64,000 nucleotides of DNA, from assembly GCF_030272615.1 (NCBI RefSeq), contig NC_081406.1, positions 170,571,361 to 170,635,360 of the forward strand, in the 5' to 3' direction. The notes under the pieces were generated by a model. The model was given only the letters and a program-made list of their open reading frames with translations. It searched no databases and had not been told where the DNA came from. The DNA comes from Cryptomeria japonica. Its lineage: Eukaryota > Streptophyta > Pinopsida > Cupressales > Cupressaceae. Made by a program: the position numbers and the translations under genes. The stretch's first letter is position 1. Each line of letters opens with the position of its first letter. Positions 50,600 to 60,138 of the stretch are shown here, piece after piece.

Positions 50600-50640
50600 G
50601 GAGAGAACATGGGGGGAAGGGAGAGAATACATGATAAAAA
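49525..50640. repeat. GA/GGGAGA satellite with higher-order repeats
   Basis: About 1.1 kb of pure purine on the plus strand. A landmark word GAGAACATGGGGGGAAGGGA (one copy with ATC) has its AACAT at 49771, 49947, 50201 and 50606, showing block duplications of 176, 254 and 405 bp. The long frames on both strands (up to 412 codons of Ser/Leu/Pro or Arg/Glu/Gly) are artefacts. Confidence 0.95.
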
Positions 50641-50756
50641 TCAAAGAGGAAGTTGCAGATAAGAAATAAATTCACTTACTTCTATAGAAGTGCAGACACA
50701 ATTGCAGTGGGGTATGGAGGGAGAGAAGAAGAGAAAGAGGGATGGGGTATGGAGGA

Positions 50757-50758
<2 letters not shown>

Positions 50759-50808
<50 letters not shown>
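50759..50808. repeat. (GA)n microsatellite
   Basis: A pure GA run of about 48 bases after a short GA-rich lead-in. It is preceded by GTGGGGTATGGAGG, similar to the start of the main GA tract. Confidence 0.9.
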
Positions 50809-51069
50809 GATACACTTACATGTGTATATATATGCTTAATATATTATATGTATATAAACATATTATATATACAATGCCATATTATACATATGTTATATGA
50901 ATATACACATATTATACATAGAATATCATATTATACAATAGCACGTATGTGTTGTTTATAGTAAAGATAGCACGTACGCGTTGTTTAAAGGGAAACAAGC
51001 ACGCACACACTTCTTACACTATAAATACCCCGTATGTGCTTTTTAAACCATAAGTACCCCGTACGCATT

Positions 51070-51896
51070 TTTGACTTTTTAGGCTTGGAAATAGGCCTCG
51101 ATGACAAAGCTATGGATTGGAAGTTTGATTTCCCTCCATTTCTCTCATTTTTGACGTGTTTTATTTTATCGACTTTGTCATCATCAGGTTTACACTTCAT
51201 AAAGTGGGTATTTCTAAAATTGCCACCATATTTTCACCCATCTTCTGAGCTTTCTACCCATATAATTTTTTTTCAATTTGAACAACAATAACATATTATT
51301 ATTGAATTTCTTTTACTAGTGTCTCCATAGTTCTCATAGACATAGGTGCACCATTTTTTGAATAACTTTTGATATACGTATCCAAATTTTAAAAAATTTA
51401 TATATTATTGTAGTGCACTTGATTCTTTACAATTTAAAAAAAAAAAAATCTGTTTTCGATTTGTTTAGTGCAACTTATGCTTCGCAAACAAACAGGTACC
51501 AAATTTTCAGGATGTGCTCGATTGGGAAAATCATAAAAAAACAAATACTCAACAAAAAATTACAAAAAAATACACATCTTCTAGTGCTCACTCTTAACTA
51601 TCTTTTTGCCAAAGGATTTGTCAAAATACTAAATCTAACTATGACTTTTTTGATGCGCACGTCAGACACTATGTTATGTTTTTCAGAAGAAAAAAAATAG
51701 GGTCATTTTTTTGTGAACGAAGGATTTGACCCCCTTAATCTTATCCATTTTTGAAAAAGTTTAGTAGTTTGGAAACTAGATTCAGAGTACTACAATATTT
51801 GTTCTTTGATTATCTTCATATCTTGAGTAGATGACTATCAAATTTTGCCTCTAAGTTCAGGTTCACCTGATTTCAAAAAAAAAGTGTCCATTTATA
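51070..51896. other. Right inner end of the DNA transposon, no gene recognised
   Basis: AT-rich DNA between the last palindromic motif and the right terminal inverted repeat. Frames reach about 95 codons with no recognisable motif. Confidence 0.5.
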
Positions 51897-51919
51897 CCCC
51901 CCTTTTTGACCACCATCTT
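51897..51919 (-). repeat. Terminal inverted repeat, right
   Basis: The reverse complement reads AAAGATGGTGGTCAAAAAGG at its outer end and pairs with 42608-42630 at 19 of 23 positions. Confidence 0.8.
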
Positions 51920-51926
51920 TGTGCAC
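51920..51926. repeat. Target-site duplication, right
   Basis: TGTGCAC, the same seven bases as at 42601-42607, with gypsy gag sequence resuming directly after it. Confidence 0.75.
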
Positions 51927-53006
51927 TTACCCGAAAATCCAAGTACTCCTACTCCTGCGGCAATAGAAAGGGCAAAACACAACCCTCTCTTTAATAGGAT
52001 TTTTGACGAAATACTCAAGAGCAATGTTGATGCTCATTTTTTGAGACTTGCTCAAGAGGGAGCCAAACTACCTTCTGACTTTGATGTTGCACAACTAAGA
52101 CAAGCATCAGAACGCCAAAGTCATAATAAGATTGAAAGAGGATGAGATCACATTAGATACAACCTTCATCAAGGTAATCCCCCACCTCCTTCTCCTCCAA
52201 ATGACATAGACATGTTGCGGCAACAAGTCAAAAATCTTGCCCAATAGCTTCATAGTGGTGTGAAAACTAATCAGTTTTCACTTAATGACATTTGTCTCTA
52301 TCCCTTTGATAGGAATCTTCATATGCCACCTTTTCCACGAGGGTTTAAAACACCCAAGTTCAAAAAGTATAGAGGAAAAGGAGATCCTCGTGATCATGTT
52401 AGATAATTCCATTCAGCATGCCTAGAAGTGGCATACGAGGATACATACCTAATGTGACTCTTTCCCTAGAGTTTGCGAGGAACAACCACATCATGGTTTT
52501 CCTGATTACTAGGTGGCATTAGGACCTTCGAAGAAATAGTCTAGAAGTTCCTGGCACATTACTCACACAATATTGAACGGGATATCACAATGGCTGACCT
52601 ATGTAACACTAAACAAAAACCAGGCGAGCTATTTTCGGTCTTTCTGCAACAATGGCATCAAATGTCTAGCAGACGTTCCCTTCAATTGCCCGAACAAGAA
52701 TTAGTGGAAATATTTATTTCCAACTTAAACGACGAAATGGAATTTCACCTGGATGTCAAAGACACAGATTCCTTCAATGACATGATCACCAAAGGTTTAA
52801 AGTGTGAGCAGGCTCTCATCAAAAAGGGGCTGATCAAAATCTATAATGAGCCAAAGGATGGCCCTCGCCTGCGCTTCAATAGTGACAAGCCAAACTTCTG
52901 GAACAAAAATAAAAATATCGTCAATGACGAGGTTGTGGATGCTAGAACTATCAAAAGTGCACAACCTATAGTCCGATTTGCGGGACATAATCCCACCCAA
53001 GAATAA
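51927..53006 (+). pseudogene. Gag of gypsy unit A, main part, with stops
   Basis: Resumes after the transposon. Landmarks: FLRLAQEGAKLPSDFD (about 52040) parallels FLQMMAQSGAKIPHDFD of unit B. YPFDRNLHMPPFPRGF and KYRGKGDP (about 52300-52390) match YPFDKSIPMPPFPTHF and KYRGKGDP in unit B. A capsid-type tail follows (LCNTKQKPGELFSVFLQQW, about 52595). In-frame stops at 52143 and 52404 and several more before 52590 kill it. Most sit where the family has Gln or Arg, as expected from C-to-T change. Confidence 0.85.
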
Positions 53007-53121
53007 CATAGTTGCTCTTCCAAATCAAGGACGCAACATACCTCAAGAGGAACCCATACAGCATCAACAAAATTTTAAACCAAAGTGAACATACACTCCC
53101 TTAGGGGAACCCATTGAAACA

Positions 53122-54693
53122 GTGTTACGCCAATTGGTTTCTCAAAATCTGGTGACCTTACCCAAAACATCAAATTACGAACCTCAAGTCAAACCTTCAT
53201 GGTGGAGGGATACTGAACATTGCGATTTCCATCAAGGAAAAGGACATAAGACAAGCAATTGTCATAGATTTAAAGATTTTATTCAAGATCTTATTGACCA
53301 AGGTGATATCAAAATCGAAGGACATGACCCAAAGACAACAAACAATGATCATCTAATGTTCAAAAACCCACTTCCATCACAAGATCAAAGGGGTCCTTCC
53401 ACTTCAGGGAGAACCACAAATACCACTGATTATACGCGAGCCATGTATAATTATACTGTGAATCACCTCTATGATGCCAGTGAACAAATTGGAACTATTA
53501 CCATCAAAAATCCTAGTTCCAATTGCAATGTTGTTACACGTCGCGGCAAGATTACCATAAAAGCAGCTCCACAAGGCACTGCATCTGTCCCAAAGCAGTA
53601 TAAACTTGTGGACCAATTAGATAAAATGCCCGCACTAATATCTATCTTAGAGCTATTGGGCCTATCCCCATCTCATAGAACAATCTTGGATCAAGCTCTC
53701 CAAGAGGCATCAGTCCCTGTAAACTTAAATATAGATCAGTTTCAAGCCATTGTTGGGAATCTAAGGTCATCACCTTGTCTCACTTTTTTTGAAAGTGACA
53801 ACACATCCTTCCAACAACCTCATAATGCCTCACTCCACATTGAAGGGTTTATCAACCAGCATAGGATCAAGCAAGTCTTGATCGACAATGGATTAGGCCT
53901 GAATATCTGTACAGTACAATTGGTCACAACATTAGGATATGCAATTGAATCAGTGGATCCCTACAAGAAGATAACAATCAAAGCCTATGATGATTCAGAG
54001 AGTTCATCCAAAGGAGCAGTTGTGCTACCGATCCGAGTGGGCCCCATGGTGAAGCACATCATATGTCAGGTTCTGGACCTTCCTCTACCATACAATTTAT
54101 TGTTAAGAAGACCTTGGATACACGCCATGCAAGCCGTTCCATCCACCTACCATCAGTGTATCAAGTTCCCTCATAATGGTGTGGAAATTACAATCCTAGG
54201 AGATGCAAATCCTTTTGCATATTGCCACAATATAAATCATCAACTAGAGATAACCATTCCTAACAACAAGGAAGCCATCTCATCCACCTCATATGTAAGT
54301 CTAGCCTCTCTTTCCAATTCAAATACCACTATACCCAAGCAAGAGAAGCTCAAGATGAAAATAGCAGAGGAAGGTCTGGGAGAATACAATCTAAGCCAAC
54401 TCTTTTGTGTTGGACAAATGCCCACTTCTCCAAGAACTCATGGTAAACCTCAACAATTACTTCAAACACCACTAGTCAAACCAAAATGCACTTTGACACC
54501 TTTCATCCTTGGAAAGAGTCAAGAAGAAGAGACCAAAGATGAGGATTTAGCAGAATGGATCTATAAAGATCCTATCACCATGAACATCCCACAAGCTAAG
54601 CTTCCCACAGATCAATATGGAAAGGGTCTTCTCATTATGCAAAGAATGGGTTATGATGGTCAAAGTGCTTTAGGACCTTGCAAGCAAGGATGA
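53122..54693 (+). CDS. Gypsy unit A polyprotein segment: zinc knuckle, protease, G-patch (523 codons open)
   Basis: This is the longest intact retroelement frame in the window. It starts inside the gag-pol polyprotein, so the ATG at 53122 is not the true start. A knuckle-like CDFHQGKGHKTSNC lies at residues about 34-47. A retropepsin follows with active site VLIDNGLGLNIC (about residues 254-265), having Asn where Thr/Ser is usual. A G-patch, GKGLLIMQRMGYDGQSALG (about 500-518), closes the frame. A G-patch after the protease is known from some Tat-like plant elements. A frameshift separates it from gag upstream and decayed linker follows. Open but surely not expressed as a working protein, since its neighbours are broken. 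Confidence 0.8.
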   Translation: MLRQLVSQNLVTLPKTSNYEPQVKPSWWRDTEHCDFHQGKGHKTSNCHRFKDFIQDLIDQGDIKIEGHDPKTTNNDHLMFKNPLPSQDQRGPSTSGRTTNTTDYTRAMYNYTVNHLYDASEQIGTITIKNPSSNCNVVTRRGKITIKAAPQGTASVPKQYKLVDQLDKMPALISILELLGLSPSHRTILDQALQEASVPVNLNIDQFQAIVGNLRSSPCLTFFESDNTSFQQPHNASLHIEGFINQHRIKQVLIDNGLGLNICTVQLVTTLGYAIESVDPYKKITIKAYDDSESSSKGAVVLPIRVGPMVKHIICQVLDLPLPYNLLLRRPWIHAMQAVPSTYHQCIKFPHNGVEITILGDANPFAYCHNINHQLEITIPNNKEAISSTSYVSLASLSNSNTTIPKQEKLKMKIAEEGLGEYNLSQLFCVGQMPTSPRTHGKPQQLLQTPLVKPKCTLTPFILGKSQEEETKDEDLAEWIYKDPITMNIPQAKLPTDQYGKGLLIMQRMGYDGQSALGPCKQG

Positions 54694-55859
54694 CATGAGC
54701 CGCTGCAGCCAGAATTAAAGCCTAAGGATAACATAGGATTAGGCTTTCAAAAAGAGATCCTGCCTAAGCGCTGATTCAAAGGGAAACCCAACAAACCTCT
54801 ATATCAACCTACTACAAAGAGGACACCTTTGATTATATCAGCAGCACTGCATACCATCACAACTACCCCACTAAGGCTAAAAATCCCAGCAAGATCATCC
54901 CTAGCACCCATCATTCCAACCATCAAACCAAAAACCCTATCAACAACAATATTAACATCAAAAGCACCATTAGCAACAACAACTATATCAAAATTCCCAA
55001 CAATATCAACAACATCGGCAATTCTAGCAGAAGCAACAGAGTCAACAATGTTGATACTCCCCGTATTGGATTCACTCATCCCCATAATTCATCTTGTAGC
55101 ACCAATCATTTCATCTACAATGATACATCATCTGATCACACCTGCAATGTTTAACTTAAAAGATATCCCCAGTACAGTATAGCAATCGGATCCTGGAAAG
55201 TGACTCAGAGATTGACTCACATGAGTGGGAATTTGATTTAGTATATCTAAATACTTCAGATGAGGAAGATGCATCACCACCTCCACTTCACAAAGAAATC
55301 CCTATTTACGAAGAAGCGCAGATTAAAACCTCTTGGGTTCCTGAACTAGAAACATCTTCCACAGACCCTATGTCACATCTTACGCTCGATTCTGACAGGG
55401 ATAGTACCATCAATGACCTTGACCACAATGTCTTACACCTCACTAACACATCTAACAAACTTAACCTAATCGATGAGGTAATGCCCATTATCCATCTTGA
55501 ACTCATCGAATGAAACCAACCTAATCCCCCATGCCTTGACCACTTCCAAAATGATGAGGCGATCATTGACTTTTTGGAACTACAGGATAACATACCAAGC
55601 AGGGATCACAAATTTGGATTCGCCATAGAAATTAATAGCGCAACATACTTTGGGGTGGAGGCCAAACCTTTCAGCTACAAAAATATAACAATAAAACATG
55701 GATCTTCCAGTGAAAACCACATGGTGGCACTGTTTGATCCCACAAAAGTAAAAAGAAAGAGCGTACCAATGGTGAAAACCTCTCTGAGGTGCCTAAGGAT
55801 GAAAGGTTTGACATTCTCCCCTCTAGTACACAGTAGGAACGATCAACGATTCTGATCAA
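54694..55859 (+). pseudogene. Decayed linker between protease and RT, unit A
   Basis: Low-grade coding remnants with stops and frame changes. An Asn/Thr/Ile-rich repetitive part spans 54820-55180, an acidic part (DEEDASPPP) lies near 55260, and an open piece (55574-55855) leads toward RT. No domain recognised. Confidence 0.6.
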
Positions 55860-57478
55860 GGAAACACAAGAATACAATGTGGGGACTCCTGAAACTCCTC
55901 ACCACATACATTTGGCATCTCTTTTGACTCTGGAGGAATAGCCTAAGTTTATCGAATTCTTCAAAAAGTGTCAAATCAACTTCGAATGGTCATATGTAGA
56001 CATGCTTGGTCTTGATCTTGATTTAGTCATGCATCACCTCACAGTAGCAGAAGGAGCTAAGCCTGTCAAATAGAAGCTTCACAAAATGAATCTCCAGATT
56101 GCAGCACTAGTCAAAGTAGAACTGAAGAAACTCCTGGATGTTGGTTTCATTAGACCAATTGATTATACAAATTGGATCTCCAAAATTGTGCCTGTCGATA
56201 AACCAAATGGGGGCATCCGTATTTGTACTGACTTCAAAGATCTAAACAAGGCATGTCCTAAAGATGACTTCCCCCTACCAAATATTGACATAATAGTGAA
56301 CCTAATCGCAGAGCATGCCATGCTTTCACTCATGGATGCTTTTTCAGGGTACAACTAGATAAAGATCACACCAGAGGATCAACATAAGACAACCTTCACA
56401 TGTCCATGGGGAACATATTGCTAGAATGTGATGCCTTTTGGTCTAAAGAATGCAGGAGTGACCTATCAATGAGCAATGACAACCATCTTTCATGATATGA
56501 TGCATACCATAATGAAAGATTATGTTGATGACTTACTAGCAAAATCACTCACAAGAGAATGTGATCTGGAAATATTAGAGAAAATCTTTGACAAACTAGA
56601 ACAATATCATGTTCGACTCAACCCAAAGAAATGTCTTTGGAGTAACCTCAGGGAAACTTCTAGGATACATTGTCTCAAGTAAAGGTATTGAGGTCGATCC
56701 TGCAAAGGTCAAAGAAATCATGGACATACCACCACCAAAGAACATCAGTCAGCTAAGGACATTACAAGGGCGGCTAGAGTCCATCCGAAGATTAATTGCA
56801 CAATTGGCAGATAAGTGCCATCCTTTTACACACCTGCTACACAAGAACATCTGCTTTCAATGGGATACCAGATGCCAACATGGATTTCATATGCTTAAGG
56901 ACTATCTTATGAATACACCATTACTAATCCCACCAGATCCAAGTAGACCTCTATTGCTCTATATCTCAACGACAAATACAACATTAGGAGTGCAACTGGC
57001 TCAACACAATGCAGAAGGAAAAGAGTGTGCTATATACTACATCTCTTGCACACTGGTTGGCTATGAACTCAATTACACCCCTATTGAGCGATCTTGCCTA
57101 GCAGTAATCTTGGAAGCCACTAAACTAAGACACTACTTGTTAACACATAAATTACAACTCATTGCAAAGATTGATCCACTAAAATACTTACTCAGCAAAG
57201 CAGCATTGACAAGCCGCTTGGCCAAATGGGTGATGATTCTAAGTGAATTTGACATCGAGTATGTGGACTGTAAGGCTATCAAGGGTCAAGTTATTGCTGA
57301 TCAATTGGCCAATGCACCACTCATAGGCCATCATCCTCTCATTTCCAATTTTCTAGATGAAGAGATATTTATGATCACAGAAGCACAACCATGGAAGCTA
57401 TACTTTGATGGTTCATACACTAGGCATGGCTCGGGGGTAGGCATTCTATTTATCACACCTCAAGGTGACAACATCTGA
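55860..57478 (+). pseudogene. Reverse transcriptase and RNase H of gypsy unit A
   Basis: The RT N-terminal part (FEWSYVDMLGLD, about 55985) is followed by VGFIRPIDYTNWISKIVPV, GGIRICTDFKDLNKACP, MDAFSGYN, VMPFGLKNAG, and the catalytic YVDDLLAKS (YVDD at 56521-56532). A frame change near 56610-56680 leads to the thumb and an RNase H region (LLYISTTNTTLGVQL, SRLAKWVMILSEFDIEY). The open frame ends with the start of a second RNase H (WKLYFDGS, about 57395). Stops at 56071, 56356 and 56470 inactivate it. Residues expected there in the family are Gln, Gln and Arg. Confidence 0.9.
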
Positions 57479-57860
57479 AGTCTTACAAGCTCACATTTGC
57501 ATGTACAAACAACATAGTAGAATATGAGGCCTTGATCACAGGGCTCAAACTAGCCATACAATGGAAATTGAAAGAGTTACAGATATATGGTGACTCCCAA
57601 CTAGTCATCTGACAAGTCACAGATGAATATCAAACCAAGGATGATAAACTCATGTCGTACAAGCAAATCGTGGACAGTTTAAAACCATCATTTACTACTA
57701 TCACCTTTGAGCAGATACCCAGAGATCAGAATCAAGCTGCTGATGCTATGGCTACCATCGCATCTCTCCTAGATCTTCCACAAAATTCAACACACTACAA
57801 GTTCTTGGTAGAACACTTTGGATTCCTTCTTATGATATCCTTGAGTCCGAGATGATATGT
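57390..57860 (+). pseudogene. Second (archaeal-type) RNase H, unit A
   Basis: FDGS, then after a frameshift near 57478 NNIVEYEALITGLKLAI, IYGDSQLV, a stop at 57610, and RDQNQAADAMATIA. These are the ordered acidic motifs (D, E, D, D) of an additional RNase H placed after the normal one. This second domain is the hallmark of the Tat/Ogre branch of Ty3/gypsy. Confidence 0.85.
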
Positions 57861-59140
57861 CACCTTGTCAGTTCTAAATCCCCATGGTACGGTGAGTTCT
57901 ACAACTACCTCCGTGATCACACACTTCCTCCTAACCAATCGAATAACCAACGTAAAACCTTCATTCGCCAAACTGCTCGATATACCATTATTGTTGAAAC
58001 CCTATAGCGATGCAGTCTTGATGGTACTCTCCTTCGATATTTGGAACAGGATGAGATAACAAAGGCCTTGGAAGAGGTACATGAAGGAATTTGTGGAACT
58101 CATGCAAGTAGTCCTTCACTAGCCAAGAAACTCATGCGCACTGGATACTATTGGTCGTCCATAGAAAAAGACTCTTACTACTTTGTAAGAAAATGCAAAA
58201 AATGCCAAGTTCATGGAGACCTGATACATGCACCAACACAGGAACTACAACCAATCACAACACCATGGCCTTTTTGTCAATGGGGACTTGACCTTGTGGG
58301 TAAAATCCATCCATCTTCATCCAATGGCCACAAATTCATTACTACTGCTACCGAATACTTCACAAAGTGGATCGAAGTTATTCCACTTACCCAAGTCATT
58401 GGCAAGAAAATACCTCATTCATCCTTAATTACATCATCTGTCGGTATGGTGTACCCATGTCCATCGTCACAGATAACAGTCTTCCATTCAAGAATCAAGA
58501 TGTCCATGAACTCTATGAGAAATTTCACATCCAACACCGCTTTTCCACTCCCTATTACCCACAAGGAAATGGTCAGGCCGAAGCATCAAATAAGAACATA
58601 TTGAGAATCCTTAAGAAGATAGTCAATGATGCCGGCCATGATTGGCATGTTCAACTGAATCCAGCACTATGGGCATATCGAACTAGTATTCAAACCCCTA
58701 CAGGCGCAACTCCTTACTCACTGGTCTATGGTGCATAAGCTATCTTACCTATTGAAGTTGAGATACCATCACTATGGGTTTCCTTGCATAATCTCATAGA
58801 TGATGAAGCATACAGGGTATCACGTCTTCAAGACTTGGAACTACTAGATGAGAAATGACAAGATGCATACAATCACCTCAAATCCTACCAGCAGTGCATG
58901 AGCAAAAGCTATAATCATCAAGTTAGACCTCGTACATTTGAGGTAGGTGATCTTGTTCTCCGAGAAAATCCTCGTAACCAACCAAACAAAGAACATTAGG
59001 GAAAGTTTGAATCAAACTGGCTGGGTCCATATGTTATCACTGCTATATTTGGGTCCAGGGCATATCAGTTGGCTACTTCAGAAGGAGAACTGCTAGCAGA
59101 TCCAATCAACAGCATGCACCTCAAACGGTTTTATACCTAA
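57861..59140 (+). pseudogene. Integrase of gypsy unit A
   Basis: A zinc-binding HHCC region (HEGICGTH ... CKKCQVHGD, 58078-58216) is followed by the catalytic core: WGLDLVG (about 58280), a frameshift near 58405, IVTDNSLPFKN (about 58463) and YYPQGNGQAEASNK (about 58553), giving the D, D, E set. The C-terminal part has WLGPYVI (about 59018) of the GPY/F module and ends HLKRFYT at 59140. Further stops (58736, 58857, 58997) interrupt it. There is no chromodomain, as expected for Tat-like elements. Confidence 0.9.
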
Positions 59141-59311
59141 AAGTTGTATAGAGCATCAGGCTCCCATACATATCAGAAAAATACCAAAAACATTCCGAAA
59201 AATGTTTTGAAGAAAATACAAAAAACATCAAAATAGTAAAGAAAAAGCATGCATCCAAACAGTGAATAACCACTCTGGTTGCACCTTGGGCAAGTGCGAT
59301 GGTGAAAACTG
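59141..59311 (+). other. 3' untranslated end of unit A with weak purine tract
   Basis: Non-coding, between the end of integrase and the next LTR. The purines before the LTR (GTGCGATGGTGAAAAC) make a poor polypurine tract. Confidence 0.5.
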
Positions 59312-60117
59312 TAGACACCCAAAATTGTCGTGTCTAATTAAATAAATATTTTATTTATTTAATTATCTAAGCCTAATTCTTCTATTAATTAAATAAATCC
59401 TTATTTATTTAATTAATTCATTTATCCTCTTCTAGCCTTATTTCTCATTTAAATAAATACATTTATTTATTTAAATTATCCTTTTCCTAAATTAACTAAA
59501 TGTCTTATTCATTTAATTATCCCACTTTTTCTATTAATTAAATAAATCTTTATTTATTTAATTAATTCATTAACCTTTTCTACCCATGACACATGTCATT
59601 CATATCTTAATTCATACACTACCTACCCCTTTCATTATTTTATTATTTCTTTTACCTACCCTCTAATCATAGCCGACCTCCTTTTACACCTCTCAATCTT
59701 ATCCCTCCATTTCATATAGTGTCTTCTATATAAGGAGATGCTTCCTTCATTATCAACCCTAATCAATCATTCTAATCAATCTATGCAAACCCCCCCGTTG
59801 ACTACTTTACTACACTACGCTTTTGAACATAGGTGATCCTACTTGCAACCACATTCTGTTCTTTGTTGAGCTCTTGTGCACATAAAATCTAAGAGCAAAT
59901 ATATCAAGCAAGATCAATGGAGATAGGAAGAATGAAGATCCAAACCCTATTGAACATGTGATGGTATAATCTTTGTGATTTCATTTGATTTGCATTGTTT
60001 TAGGTAATCTTCATATGTTATGGTGGATCTTTGTTGTTGTTAGGCTAGGGTTTTGTGGTTGAATTCGTTTAGCCTTTCAATATCGTTATTAATGTTTTAT
60101 CCATTTTCACCATAAAC
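59312..60117 (+). repeat. Gypsy LTR 'B' (806 bp)
   Basis: Starts TGTAGACACCCAAAA and ends CACCATAAACA, directly before TTTTGGCACACCCTGTGGGAC. The first half repeats TTAATTAAATAAAT words. CTATATAAGG at 59726-59735 is a plausible TATA box. It is shared between unit A (left) and unit B (right), yet differs in length and sequence from LTR A. Confidence 0.75.
59726..59735 (+). promoter_or_regulatory. Putative TATA box in LTR B
   Basis: CTATATAAGG, about 380 bp before the LTR end. Confidence 0.5.
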
Positions 60118-60119
60118 AT

Positions 60120-60138
60120 TTTGGCACACCCTGTGGGA
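60120..60138 (+). other. Putative primer binding site, unit B
   Basis: TGGCACACCCTGTGGGAC follows the LTR end by a few bases. It has the TGG start of a primer site but is not the initiator-Met type and differs from that of unit A. The tRNA is not identified. Confidence 0.55.

Larger units (their letters stand above)
49315..51069. promoter_or_regulatory. Subterminal palindromic motif cluster, right (9 copies, split)
   Basis: Sites related to AGCGCGTACGCGCT at 49315, 49338, 49402 and 49483, then after the GA tract at 50940, 50969, 50998, 51027 and 51056. The last five are spaced exactly 29 bases apart. They are more diverged than the left set (AGCACGTACGCGTT, ACCCCGTATGTGCT). The GA tract appears to have grown inside a once continuous cluster. 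Confidence 0.8.
42608..51919. mobile_element. 9.3-kb DNA transposon, superfamily unassigned
   Basis: The element splits a gypsy gag gene, is flanked by TGTGCAC direct repeats, and has imperfect terminal inverted repeats: AACGATGGTGGTCAGAAAAG on the left against AAAGATGGTGGTCAAAAAGG on the right reverse strand. Inside lie two clusters of a 14-bp palindromic motif, a ten-exon plus-strand gene, a convergent minus-strand transposase pseudogene and a long GA tract. Clustered subterminal motifs plus two genes recall the plan of CACTA/Spm elements, but the ends are not CACTA and the duplication is not 3 bp. A 7-bp duplication is compatible with few known superfamilies. Confidence 0.85.

Noticed and set aside
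49437-50675. Long frames (up to 412 codons) of Ser/Leu/Pro or Arg/Glu/Gly on both strands
   Set aside because: They translate a pure GA/CT satellite. Any frame stays open there and no domain exists.
42601-51926. Classification of the DNA transposon as CACTA/En-Spm
   Set aside because: Subterminal motifs and two genes are similar in plan, but the ends do not read CACTA and the flanking duplication is about 7 bp rather than 3.
54804-55182. Open frames on both strands rich in Thr/Ile/Pro or Val/Asp/Ile
   Set aside because: They come from an ACA/ATC-rich repetitive linker of the retroelement and have no domain.
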